Source: Lepiota brunneoincarnata
Lineage: Eukaryota > Basidiomycota > Agaricomycetes > Agaricales > Agaricaceae
NCBI GenBank assembly: GCA_023014365.1
Contig: JAEBUN010000006.1
Coordinates: 620,001-684,000 of the forward strand
Length of the DNA stretch: 64,000 nucleotides
Direction of reading: 5' to 3'
Shown: positions 15,674-28,278 of the stretch, piece after piece
Position numbering within the stretch: the stretch's first letter is position 1
Layout of the letters: every line of letters begins with the position of its first letter
Made by a program: the position numbers and the translations under genes
The notes under the pieces: generated by a model
Seen by the model: the letters and a program-made list of their open reading frames with translations, nothing else
Databases searched by the model: none
Told to the model about the DNA's origin: nothing

Positions 15674-18600
15674 GTGTGGAGAAAAGTCCTGTCACTTCCC
15701 CCAAGCTTGCTTGTCTACCACCGTTTTTGAACGATCTGGGTCGGCGATACATCACCCACACCAGCTGCCTCTATCCCACTACCCCGAGATCTGCGCTCCT
15801 GGAAACACACCCTTCCTTCTACGCGTCACGTACGCCAGCCTTATAACTGCGTGATTGTCTGGTCACTCGACCTCGAAGTTCTAACATACATATTTTTATC
15901 CACCAGTCACAAACGAATCACATTTCATGCTGTAATTGCTTCCGCCGTTCTCACCACATGAATGCCAACACTTGAGACTTCATTCACTTCAGAGAGAACG
16001 CGAACACAGACATATGCCCACCACTTCTATTTGGGTGGCAAGTTCCGGAGTATGTCGGAAGTATCACCAAGATTAGCACTACATAGTAACCATCCCCGAT
16101 GGCCGTCGTATTACGACTGAACCAGAAGAAATGTTCGCGCGGCGGATGGAGGCTTCCGCAACCATTCAAAACAACTTGAACATGCCCAGAGAATGTGCTT
16201 CGAGATAATGCAAAGCTACTGCGGCTGAACCTCGTGGTAATGCCCCTCAGAAGTCCGCCTGCCCCTGTATGCCTGACTGTAGGGAGCTTAAGTGCCAGGT
16301 TCGTCGCCGCCGTCGACCTTGGCCCAACCTTCTTGTCACTTTCATTCTTCCCTGAGCGCCTGGACAACATCACGATCCACCGCGGATATGCACAGCCCCA
16401 AAGGACTTGCTTTCTCCGGCAGCGAACTTCCAGAATGCGTGGACGTTGCAGTGAAACAGCATAGTGATCAACTGTATTGTGACAGCTTTCATCTCCATCT
16501 GGACCACCTTGCATCTTTCAACTCCCCAACCATCTGAACCCGAAATGGAGATACTTTGGACGTCGCCTGGCAGCCGCATGCTTCACCTTAAATACCCCGG
16601 AATCCGTTGCCGCAACGGCCATACGAGAAAGGATTGCTGCTGCCAATGCCGGACCAATGAAACAAAAATTCCGTCGAATGTGTGTTTCGTTCAGCCTGAT
16701 GTCACTTTTGGCTGCGAGTCATTGATGCAATTCGAAGTCATACCCGCTCAAAGGGCTATTCTGGCAGTCAGTCCGGACAATACTTACAATTTCGCCGAGA
16801 AACGAGAGTGTAGACGATCGCTTGACATCCACATCCAGCCTCCTTGTTAATATGAGAGGATTTGAAGCATAAGGAGCGAGGCCGTACCTCCGGCCCACCA
16901 GGTGTTACGGCCAGCCGGATTGTCTCCTTTGCAGACACTCTATCAGGTCCACCCCGTTCCTCGAGAAAATCTATAGGAGAAAAGCAAAGGAGATGGCTCT
17001 TGTTGTCCTTCAAGCGTCGTGGTTCTCTTTCCAATGCTGCGTTCGGCGGGTCATTCTTCCTGTCATAGAACTAGAGATCGCGACTTTGGCATGCGCAGCA
17101 TCACTCGCACCTTATGGTGGTACAAGCCCCAGAACGTCATGAAGCCGTTCCCGACATACGCCGACCTCAGAAGAGCTCAGGATACTTTATCCGGCGGTTC
17201 CTCGAGCTCAGAGGCGGTGGCAGATCCACCGTCCTACGACAGTAACCCCCTTCCTACTGGATCTGACCCCTTGAGCGGCATCACCCCTTGAAGCCCTTTT
17301 GCACTCATGGCTTCCATGGCCGGGGCAGATTTTTGGTGGAACTTATTTGATTCCTCTGGCAGGCAGCACCTGACGAATTCCCCTACCACCGTGGAACTGC
17401 GACTCGGGAGTGTTTCTGCCCTCTGCGTATTCCCGTTACCTCCCCATTACTATATCTGGCCATAACAGTCCTGCTGTAAGCCTGAGCTTACTACAGTCCC
17501 TCTACTGTACGTGTATACAGTCCGACAACAGAACACCTAACGTGCTCTGTTACGTCCCCTTTGGTGTAATGGTTACTGACGGCTCTGTGTGACCATGCTT
17601 ACGCCTGCATAAGTGCCTATAGTACCCAGAAAGCCAGAACGCTCATGCTTTTCCGGTTGCACTCCCCTTATGCCATTGTGCATCCCGATAGCCATCTTCA
17701 TAGCTTGCATCTTTGTCCGTGCCGCCGCGCGCCCTGTTTTGCTTGTTCTTCGTTTAACGAGGCTTTGCAACATTCCAAAAGCTTCCTTTGGAACCACTGA
17801 ACGGCCCATATTTATTCCCCATCTTTCAGCCTTACGCGACAACCTTGGGTATCATTGTTCCCATGGATGTCTTAGCGGAACAATCCGAGTTGAACGTTTT
17901 GATATTGTGCTTGTCCCAAAAAAGTAGCCTTGGCTGCCTCCAATTTTTCGTCGAAACCCAATCATAGTTTATACCAATACGAGATCTTCAGGTCGACAAG
18001 CTTGCACTGCCATGGACGATGGTCGCGCAGTACCCGGGCGCGCACTCGACTTGACAGCATTGCCATCCTCAAGTGGTCGACCTTTTCTGGCATATCCGTT
18101 GGGTTCAATCCCACAACACTCGTAACTCCTGGGTGTAAGAGGCATTTATGGAACGGTGAGGAGACATATGGGCTGCGCGATTGCTTCGTTGAATGCATGG
18201 AAATGGTATTTGTAAAATTCATGTTTCCAAGAAAAAGGTATTAAAAAAGACAGTGGACACTCACCCTGTTTTTCCCTTTTTTTTCATAGGCCGTTTCTAT
18301 CCCCTCCCGACTACGATTAACAGGTAAAAACCATTGGCTGTGCAGACGCTGTTTCCTCCTATCGTCAGCACCAAGCCCTGTCCCTGTCCCAATACTGTTT
18401 TTGGATCTCGACAATGCAGTGTCAGCTAGGAATACTAGCAAGGTCATCCCCTCGCACTTGTCGCCTCCGATGCCTCGATCTCGCGATTTTCGAGACTTTC
18501 ATGAGTATCGAGTATCGCACATCCCCTCAGCCATATAACCTTTCTGCTTTGTATCATGCATAGCTACAATTTCATATCGCTATTAAGCGGTTAACGTATT

Positions 18601-21600
18601 CTTATCTGACCACCGCTAGTGTGAGTCTCACCCCATGATTTTGCGTCTGCTCCCGCCGCTCTCGGCGCGAGTTTGCATTCCACCATCCCACACCAATATC
18701 CAAGACTGGATTCTCAGCAGTCGTTCATTTCGGAGAGAGGTAAGCCCAGGCGAACATAGACCCATGCCAAGATCACACAGCCCGCCGCTTCACCCTCAAC
18801 ATCGGAAATCTGAAGAAACATAACAGCATACGAAGTTCAAGCGACTCCGCCTAGTTTTCGCCTAAGGCTTCAGAAGAGAGTGTTCGAAGCTTTCCCTGCC
18901 GACTGCATAGGCAGAATCTTATCACAACTACCCCCACGCCTTACGAGAGGCAGAGGCAGGCCGCGCTCGAATCCTACCTTCTCCTTGAAACAAACGCACG
19001 CTCGCTTATTTGCAATCTCGAGGCCCGCTGGTATCCGGGGCCGTGGTCCCTCCAAGGTCTGCGGACTGTGACCAGCCTTCCCCGCCGCCACCGTCGCTGG
19101 AACGTCAGCGAACCCAATTCCTCCCCTAAATCACATCTGGGCTGAGGTCCGTAGGAGTTTCAAAACTTAGAGAAACGGAGGCAATAGAGTCAGATTCCAT
19201 GTATTGACGAAACCCCGCCAATCGCTGCCTTCTGACCCTCCAGAATGGACGGGATCTCGGGATCTGGTGCTCGGGTGATCTGCCCGGTGGAATGCCCCCC
19301 CCCCCCCTCTCCGAGCAGGTCACAGCTAGCCGGCCTCACCTCGCCTTGTCCCAATATGAATGGATATGAATACGAAAATTATGTATTGAATCGCCTACAG
19401 TTCCGGCAGGCGGTTGTGGAGTGGGTTTTTCCAGTGAATACGAAATAGTCCATGAGGCGCCGGACGCTGGAAGCTGATTGATCTGGGAGGGGCATCTGCA
19501 CAACAACGTTATCATTAGTCCTGGCCCATTCTAGTCGGGGGTAATTATAAGAGTGTATTTCGCCAGTTTTACTAGATTTTCTCGAAGTGTGATCTGCACA
19601 CGGTCACACCTGGCAGAAGTTCCTTGTATGTGGGTGTGATGGTGGGTGTAAGCATCAGTCCTTCGCGAGGTGGGCCTGAGCCGGCAGCTGGGGACCCGGG
19701 ATCCTTCGTAGCTTGGTGATGGACCACCAGGGGTGGTTCGTGGAATGTTACATCCTCCGACCCTGACAAGGACAACACTGCAAGAGTCGAGACTGCATTG
19801 GGAGGTGCCTGCGCCCATATACTTGGTGTATTAGCTGAAGAGCACACCGGGAACAGCCATCCGAACTTTGTTGCACGCGTGCGCCACTAACATCATAGAC
19901 CACAGCGTCAAAAAGCCAGACTCGGGCTAGTCATCAACGAGTACCTTGACTGCACCCGAACTCTGGCACAAGGCGCGCAGAACTATGGAAAGTTCTCGCC
20001 CAACAATCAGATAGGGTTTTGGGGTGGTGACATAAATGAAGCAAAGGCAACGATGCCATCTGCAGTTATGCGGTGCTTTGTACTGTGTATGGGACTCAAA
20101 GGGAAAAGGCCGTGAGCCTTATCTGCCAGTACCGCGACGCCACACAACACACATTGACCTTTAAAACAACCAGCTACATAGGTTCAGCGCGAACCTTGAG
20201 CTGCCCTGTCGCAGTCCCTGAACCTTTGAAACAGCACGGCGCCAAAGTCAAGGAGTGGGTCGCTTGTTATCATGACCCATTCCTGGGTGCTCTGACTGGC
20301 GAGTCGAGGGTCTCCGGGTCTCTCGAGGAACACATGAGCTGCGATACTACCGATGGTAAATTATCGGTAGCCGGCCCATTTAGGCACCTTAACTTGTCCT
20401 CAAATCCTCTCGACTACAGATGCAACCTGTCGTGGGTCAATGGAACCCGCGAAGAGTGGTAGCTGGCAGATCCCTGGGTAGGGTCAGCTGTAGATTACGA
20501 TCACTCTCGCCCTGAACCCTTCCAGCACGGCTAGTTCCTTTGGATTCGGATGGCAATGAGGCAGAACGCGTGGATTCATACTAGAAACACCTCCAAGGAA
20601 CTATCATAAGGAGTTCCGACTTGTCAGCGGAGCGCGGCACCATTGACGGCACCTCTGTATTATGGCAGACGACATATGCCTGTGCAGGAAGATAACACAA
20701 TCTGTACAACGAGCGCAGTCCAAATACCTCCAATCGACATCCCCCTTACCAAATCCGCGGACTCGGTGTCGAATTGATACAGGCGGTGGTAAGTGGCAAC
20801 GGTGTGGTCGTCGGAGGGAAGCTACTTTGCCCATACCAGGGATCATTCCTACCACACACATATTGACATGATGCTTCAGGAAAGAAAAAAAAAATGATAC
20901 CGTAAATGCGCGTCCGCCAAATTGCCGTCGCTCGTGTCAGAGCCTATACGGGCGCGAGGACATGATATGCAAGATCGGCATCACAATCGTCCATCATGGC
21001 TTGTGACCCGTCTATAATGACTGACAACATTGCCGCGTACGAGCGCCACCACCGCATGATTATTATGATTATTGGCTACTTTCTACCCGTTGGGGGTCAC
21101 ACAACTATAGGTGACACTCTGGGTGTTGATCCGAAGTTGATCTGCACCCTCCAGGCTTCCAGGCAACGTTGGACGGGCCCCAAGAAGGTCACCTCGGCCG
21201 ATGAATTGGAAGTTCAAGACTCGAGGCAAACCTGCTTTCGTAGGGATGGGAAGAAGTAGCTAGCTAGCGATAAATCACAGACCTTGGTCGTAACTTCTTC
21301 GGACCTTGTGGATGTCAGCCATCTGTTGGCAACAGCTCGAGAAGCAGCACAAGAAGATTCTGCGCCGCCCTAACATTCCAACCCTTTCAAGGGCTTCTCG
21401 AACTTGTTTGTTTGTTTATTCTGTTTGAGCGTACCTTTCCACTGTTCAGAGCAAAGCTGTTGACGGTAGCTGATCGCCACCCCTTTCTTCTGATTTTGCT
21501 CCAGATCAGAACCGTGTCAATGGAAGAAATAATTTAACCGTTCGATGTATTCTCTCGCTATAAGTTATTGCCGCTGGGCGTCCGCCAAAGGTGGCTAAGC

Positions 21601-23470
21601 GAGGTGCGGCCATAACCATCGTTGTGTTGCAGGCGTCGCTCGAACTGAATTGTGACCGCGGACTTGTACCCCCGTAAGGCGCACAGGGCGTATATGCATG
21701 ATGCCACCGATAACGCAAAATTGCCTATGCTTCATAAGCGTGAGGTGTATTTTTAACACTTGGAACACGAGAACTCTCCGGCGGTCTGGCTTGTTCAGGG
21801 GGTCTAGCGTGGAGCATCTTTCAACTTTGTGTCATGCTCTGTATCAAATCAGTTGCATCATTTTGGCCCAAGGGTTACGATCATCACATATCACCTCAAC
21901 AGCGCACAGAAGCAATAAGCACCCAATGAATGGCTGGATCAACCAGTGCTGGACAGATTCAGGTAACCGCTTGCTACATGCAATGATGGCGGCTCAGCCG
22001 AAAGTCATATCAGAAGGGTGTTTTAGGGGGCTTTTTTTTTTTTTTTTTTTTCGCAAGTTTTGACTTTGCACTGCCTATACCGACTTGTGACCCTCGGCTG
22101 ATGTATCAGGATGGGTCGGTCAATGTCCGATGGTCATACCACTCCCCGAGAACTATATAGGCGTTGCAAAAACGCACGCGTGAGCGTTCCAATTTCCCAA
22201 GAATAACAAAACATGAGAATCATGTTAGTCTCTCCACGTGGAGGTTTAACATCTATTTATCTATAGCCCTCAAGTTGGAACCAGAGTCAGCGACCAAAGA
22301 AGTAGGTGACTGCAAATCTGGAGGATACTTGCATTCGAGCACTTATATTGCTGCCGAGACATCATCACCCCAAGTCAGAACAGATGTGAAAGAGAGGCAA
22401 TTTCTCAGCTTTTCCCAGACCGCCGGTGAGAATCTCCTTGCAGTCGCTTGCATTGTCGTTGACAGAATACGAGTGTGCGTTCCCACAGCTTCCAAAGCAC
22501 AGACCCCCAGATAAGTGGCGCAGATTTTTTGCGCCGAGTCACCAGTGTGCCCAGTGTTCGCCCCAGCAGCCACCACCCACCCGATCGGTCATCGGCGATG
22601 CAAATCGATTGTCCATGATAAAGCGTGTTTAGAGCGAACTTTTGGTCGACGACAAACCCTCCCCAAGAGCACATGGGAGGAATTCCAGAGAGAGAATAGC
22701 ATCTGGACCCTGTTTCCGTCACGTTTGCTTCAGCAGGCGGGCCGTCGAATGGTCATGAGCGTCGATCACACTGTGGTGTCGTTGGAGAAAGTGGCAGCCA
22801 AGCGGGGCCGTAAGCAAACCTACACCTTATTGCAACCGATAATGCGGAGAAAGAAGAGCTTGAAATAGAGAGCAAGCAAGAGGCCAGTCGACATGCCCTT
22901 GGCATATGTACCGGGGTGTAACAAAATTAGACGCAATTGAATTGACTTTGAGTTAGATTTTTCCTGGCATGATACTTCTTGTCTTCGGTGACGATAAGAT
23001 CTGGGTTTAGGAGGTAACGGGACAATACCAGGGGTCCATTGTGGTCATGCACGGGCTTCAACGGCTCTCCGTGGCCATGCTAATTCGGCGATTGGGATTG
23101 TCGATTCTATTGTTGATCACAAACCCAGATTGCACAAAAACCTGGGATTGCACACTGCGATCAGTGATTGCGTGCCTGTAAGTAGGAATTGTGACATGCA
23201 GTTGCGCGTGCTTCATCCCCTCTTCTCTATCAACAGGTAAATTCGTGGTCGGGTGACAGCGACACAGGACTTTCAGTCGCTAAATCCGTTGAATGCATTA
23301 CCTAACATAGGTGTCGGGACGAATACATATTGTCAACAGCCAGGATGACAGACAGTAGATGTGATGATAGTGAGAACAAAAGAATGCGGAGAAGGAGTGT
23401 AGTAAGTAGTATAGTGTATAGCATCCTTGATAATACGCTGTCCGTGTCAGGCCGGGGAAGTCGACTTGTC
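15674..23470. other. Gene-poor 7.8-kb stretch
   Basis: No gene could be recognised on either strand. Only short open frames occur, none with a known domain, and no reverse transcriptase, integrase or transposase motif was seen. Two stretches look more coding-like. Plus 16483-16725 reads HLNPKWRYFGRRLAAACFTL before MCVSFSLMSLLAASH-stop, apparently preceded by an acceptor. Plus 17034-17291 has an ATG and ends TGSDPLSGITP. Without a neighbouring exon or homolog these are not called. Simple runs: 13 C at 19295-19307, 20 T at 22032-22051, 10 or so A at 20885. A perfect palindrome ctccacgtggag occurs near 22234. Confidence 0.55.
22032..22051. repeat. Run of 20 T
   Basis: Uninterrupted homopolymer of 20 T in gene-poor DNA, flanked by ggggg(c) on the left and cgcaag on the right. 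It could be a poly(A) tail of a minus-strand retroposed copy or replication slippage; no target-site duplication was recognised. Confidence 0.8.
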
Positions 23471-25175
23471 TTAGCAAAACAATCTCTTCCACCAGAGGAT
23501 AAACCTAGTCCACCAGCTACCTTCCCAACCATCACTACGTCGCTTGGAACTTACCCACATGGATCCAGTACCAAACCTAACACGCTGACCTTCGTCAGCA
23601 TCCTCTCCTTCTTCAATGTCTGCTGGACGCGGAGTATTTGCTACAGGGAAGCGGGGCAGAATACGTCTAGAGACAAATGCAGGGAACAGACTCAGTAGCT
23701 GAAGAATCTCTGGGTCGGTAAGATCTGGTGATGTCCACACTCGCATGTACTCTCTTTCTACTTCGTCACCGGCGACATTCTCGAATCGAAATGGAGCGGT
23801 GGCGTCGTCCCTGAGTGTAATGGTTGGGCTTGAAGGTTCCTTTGGTGGCGGCGGGCCCGTAGTGGCCGATGAATGGGATGAAGCGGTAGCGACTGAACGT
23901 GGAAGGGAGGGGGTATCCAGAAATGGATCGCTTGGAGCTCGGGCACGTTTCGACGAGTGATTGGAGGGAACGGCAGCTGGTTGTTTGAGATCGGCGGAAA
24001 GTGGTTGGGATTGCGAACGGGAGTGAATAGTTGCAAGATTTGAGAATTTCTGAAGTGCACAAGTGGAGCCAAAATGATTGGACGAAGGCTGTTCCTCAAA
24101 TGCCAGAACCTGACAAGAAAATCAGAAAAAAAAAACCCCCATTGATATGTGTATGAGAACAACTGACTCCTTTCAACATCTCGACGGCTTCCAGCATGAA
24201 GTTCTTCCCACTTTGATGAGACGCACGTTAGGATCCACTGGCGTTATGACGCGACTTTGACTTACGCGGCCTCCTTCAAAACTGCGTCATCGAATTCCCA
24301 CTCAATTCTATTTCTTCCTGCTCCTCCGAGATTCTCAGGAATAACCTGCAACCGCAGCACAGCCCATAAACTGAAAGGATTTGATCAACATATATAGTGA
24401 GTTTGATGGGAGGGATATCTTACGCTTCGAAGAAGGGTTTGGTACCAGGCATACCCATGGTGCACCAGCTGTGGATAAATCGTTCCATGTGCTCGTACCG
24501 TTCTTCGATCGTAAAAGACATAAATTTTGCTAATAGAAAGAAGCGGCGGCCGCTTACCTTTCTGAGCTTCTTCACTACGGGGGCTGGGTCTCAGGTGGGC
24601 AGAAAGAGACGCTCCAGGTTGAATAAAGGATAGATGGGCTTGGAGTTCGGCATGCCTGCGCGCACTCACAGAGCGATGATAAGCTTCTCGGATGGACGCT
24701 TGGACTCTCGAGAAAGGGGCTCGATGAGACGGTGGCAGTGTAGCCAGTGTCTGTGTCATGGAATGTCCTGCTTCTTCATCCTGGTTATAGTACCTGGAGC
24801 ATCAAGTGAGTAGGAAGGGATCCGCACAAATTGTTATTGGACATACCAAGCTCGGCATTGCTCGGCAAACTTTTCGAGGTCGTTTGGCGCAATACCAATG
24901 GGAGTTTGCGATCGATTACGTCCACTAGGGGGCGGCGTTGGGCGTCCGCTCCTGGTCCCGGAGAGTGAGGGAGATGAGGGGGAAACAAGTGCTCTAGAGG
25001 GATTTGGGCTAGTTGGAGGAGAGATAGATGCTGAGGGAAGGTCGTAAAGGAGTGTTTGGGAGTCACGATGGTTGCTGTGGGTAGATGATGGTCGGAACGT
25101 CGCACTGCCAAGGTTCAAGGGTGAAGGGATATGTCGGGATCGGGGAGTTTGCAGTCGATAAGAAGAGCCTGACAT
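23471..25175 (-). CDS. Conserved-looking fungal protein of unknown function
   Basis: A convincing multi-exon gene that I cannot name. The ATG at 25175 gives MSGSSYRLQTPRSRHIPSPL, and a Ser/Pro-rich head ends LEKFAEQCRAW. Helical segments follow: YYNQDEEAGHSMTQTLATLP, FSRVQASIREAYHRSVSARR, RYEHMERFIHSWCTMGMPGT. Then come FMLEAVEMLKG, VLAFEEQPSSN, KRARAPSDPFLDTPSLPRS and, near the C terminus, SPDLTDPEILQLLSLFPAFV and FGTGSMWVSSKRRSDGWEG. The end, WWTRFILWWKRLFC, is strongly amphipathic and Trp-rich. All exons join with GT-AG introns in phase. The tail could be a membrane-binding helix. It stands alone in gene-poor DNA, with no gene within 2 kb. Confidence 0.78.
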
Positions 25176-27797
25176 TTGTGCGAGAAGATGAAGCAGAGAT
25201 AATGAGTGTCTGAATATTAACCGCTCGGGCGATAGTCTGTGCGGCGAGAGGGGCGTGTTGAAGTGGGTGCCTCTGGTATGGAGTACTCAAGAAAATAGCT
25301 CGGGGCAAGGGCTGAACTTCAACAACGGTACCGGACTGTAGTAGAGCACAGACGAATGGCCCAGGGGCGCACAGACGAAAGAGAGGACTTGCAGATGAAT
25401 GGCCTACGGGCAATGGCACTGCTGCCGACAGCGTCGCACGACCTCTGTCACTCATTCCTGTGACCTTCGCTCATGTCACATCAACCACCTGACCCCGACG
25501 TTTAAAAAAAATCCTGCGTTGAGCAACTTTCTGGCAGAGTGCATTAATCGAGGGAGAGGGGGACCGTCGGGTCTCTATACCTCCGAGTCGGGCTGCGGTT
25601 GGGCTCCATACCATTTGAACTCGGGTTGCCACCCCAATTCATCCTGGCCGTTGCGGCATCCAAAAATCGCCCTGCTTGGCACCTGGATGTATTGAGTGTC
25701 ATCGAAGGGAAGTCCGCAAGCAGAGCTTGGTGAAGAAGGGTGAAGAAGTCTGACGAGATTCCTGTTCGTCAAAGTATTAACGGAATGTATGCACGGGGAA
25801 TTTGCAAACCGCAGTGAATGCAGATTACACAACCTCCACCGTTTATGGTCTTCACCTTTCCATCCGTTTTCTGACAGACTTCGCGGGGTCGCACTCTCCT
25901 GGACTGTATCGGCTAGTGATCTGATTGGTGGGCATCTCGTATCATATAAACATGCACCTGAAGACAACCGCTGGCCAAAGCAAACGGTCCTAGCAGTCAC
26001 GGGCTTGGCAAAGAGGGACTGCAGCGCAACGCTCGACCGTTGCACCATGGCATGCAAAAACCAATGTGCTAAATTTGGAACGCCAGGAACGTCGAGCAGT
26101 AGAGTCTACGTGCCACCTCCCAGAGTTTGAGCCACTCAATGTCTGTTCTGCGTGTCCGCTGTCCTACTGGTATAAAGGGCTTGATGGTGCACCGAATACT
26201 CAGGTCGGCGGAGCCCAGAGAGATACGGCTCAAAGAGACCTGTCAGGTGTTACTACATATGCTCGCCGCTATCTCGCCTATGGTAGAGGTCGTAAGGCAA
26301 GGCCTGCAAGGACTCTGAATAAGCAATGATTTTCTACAAAGCGGCGGCCCAGTTAGTAATGCATCACCCCTGTGTGTATATGTCTTTCAGCAACTTTATC
26401 TCCTTTTGCTTGATTTGTGCCGGCATCTGTGAGCCACATGGTCGTTGGAGCAAGTGACAATTCTATTATTAACGAGCCGCTTCCAAAATATGATTGGGAC
26501 AAAGGCCGCTGGGTTTGGATGGTGTATACAAACGCTCATTGTTTTTTCGGAGGGACATTTGGGAAACCATGGAGACTCAGGACGGCATTGAGTAGCGAGC
26601 ACAATCAAGGGAAAGTTGCCAGGTACCACCTTGAATCCTTCCCCAGCTTCTGAGGTCTACAAGTATCTGGGTGATCCCTCCCTCATGCGTCGCTCATAGG
26701 TACCGGCATGATCCAGTCACACTCGGAACGGTTGGGGAAGGCGAGACAACGGGGATGGGTCTATGGGGGCAAAGAAAGAATGTAATCAGAATGTGATGTG
26801 TCACTATGCATAATCACATAATGGATGGATGGGCAGTGCCAGAGGAAAGAAGATGGGAAGGCATGAGGCTGTTTGTCCGGAAGGAATCCTAGGTTCAAAC
26901 AAATGCCGATGCCGTACAGCGCTGTTTTCGGTGAAATCCGTTGCATCTGGAAATACTTACTACAGAGTTCAGTCTCCAAGATCCCATAAGCGGCAAAAAG
27001 GATCCAGTCCAGGTGGGAGATGCTACGATTGGCAGAGGTGTGGGTGTGCAGATGTGACAATCGAACAGACACCTACTCCAAGGTAAGTCGTCGAGAGCGC
27101 TGCGTTATCAAAGCAGTAACAACCGAGTTACCCATTCCGTCACGCCCTAGCTTGTCCTGGTCGACGGGTTCCTGCATATCACTGGTACGTAAAGGGAAGT
27201 GCCTGACCTTGCAAAGTACTTACTCATAATTGAGAAAACAGCAGTGCGGGGCGCGAGGGGTGCTTGGGCATGGACAAACAAAAATGTGGTGATCTAAGAT
27301 GGGGATTTGAGTTCTCATCAGTAGGGTGGATACATGGCCTGTCGTCCAATCTTGAGCAGATGTCCAATAAATCGCGATATGTTGATCTTGGAAAAACAAG
27401 TTTTTACGGGAGATACCGAACTGGAATCTGTGATGGGATCGCGGCTAGGTGAGCGTGATCAAAGAAATCTAATTCCGCCGACCCACAGCAATACCAAGTG
27501 CCATACGGTACTGGAGAGCACTACCAGAGGCCAACCAATCGGGCAATGAGGCAGGCATCTCGGAGCGGAGGAGTTTGAAATAATGGAGGAAACCGATAGG
27601 CTGAAGAAGTCAAAAGAGTGCGAGAAAGGCTGGGGGAAGTACGGTGACTAATGGGCAGAATCAATTCAAGATCGGTTTCGTATTGCCTACAATTAAGATA
27701 GTAACAGACTGTCCATGCACCCCCCTTGAGATGGAGGCAAATCTCTGATCTGGCCTTTGGTGTGACCGGAATCCGCGGCTTCAGGTCAGGATGGATC
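25176..27797. other. Gene-poor 2.6-kb stretch
   Basis: No recognisable gene. The longest open frame (minus, about 25575-26057) has no domain and its composition is unremarkable. Other open frames are short and overlap on both strands. The first few hundred bases next to 25175 probably include the promoter of the minus-strand gene. Confidence 0.5.
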
Positions 27798-28070
27798 TCA
27801 ACTTGTCGAAATAGAGTTCCAGGTCGAGAGGCTGATATAAGACTCTTCGCATTTTTTGTAAATGTGGTCGAAGCCCTCTTTCTCGCTCGTACCGACGCCG
27901 TTCTCTCCGTTCGTCTGCCACTCCAGGTCTTCCTCGCCGCGTAAGCAGTCCACTCGGCGTAGGATTTCTCATAGGTGTGTGTCCCGCCAGTCTCCGGGGT
28001 TGCTTTCGCTCGCTTATATACCACAAGAGAGGCAGGAGGCGATATCACCGCTTTTGACGCGACACTTCAT
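27798..28070 (-). CDS. Candidate small protein, 72 aa, two exons, unknown
   Basis: Too small and split to appear as one open frame. Exon 28022-28070 (ATG at 28070, MKCRVKSGDIASCLSC) joins across a 54-nt intron (gtatat donor, tatgag acceptor) to exon 27798-27967. That exon reads EILRRVDCLRGEEDLEWQTN, then EKEGFDHIYKKCEESYISLS, and ends NSISTS-stop. The two exons total 219 nt and join in frame, and the intron length is typical of the window. Four cysteines recur in the first half and one near the end. The open frame continues upstream of the ATG (GILDYLLGPKGLP), so a further 5' exon is possible. The GAG acceptor is weak. No family recognised. Confidence 0.42.
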
Positions 28071-28278
28071 AGGCAGACCTTTGGGCCCCAGAAGGTAGTC
28101 GAGGATCCCTTTTAGCCTTGAGGACCAAGAGCGAGCTGACAACGATCTCTTGGCAGCGTCTAGGACCGCACGGATACGCCAAACCGCCTATAGCCTGTGT
28201 TCGGCGACAGATACCAGTCCGGTGTTTCTAAAACAGTGGACAAAAAAAAAGACCAGGGAGCAGGCGTACCATTAGTGT
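28071..28278. promoter_or_regulatory. CSL upstream region
   Basis: 208 bp between the ATG of CSL and the candidate minus-strand small gene. A tatata element lies slightly farther upstream (28015-28020, about 260 bp before the CSL ATG). It could be a TATA box for CSL, or, if the small gene is real, part of that gene's intron. A run of nine A occurs at about 28243. Confidence 0.4.

Noticed and set aside
18095..18112. tRNA T-loop-like ggttcaatccc
   Set aside because: No matching acceptor stem, D-arm or anticodon arm could be formed around it.
20073..20462. 129-codon plus-strand open frame
   Set aside because: It begins with GTG, has no ATG near its start, no acceptor that would make it an exon, and no recognisable motif.
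22032..22051. T20 run as proof of a retroposon
   Set aside because: No target-site duplication, no recognisable source sequence next to it, so it is listed only as a homopolymer.
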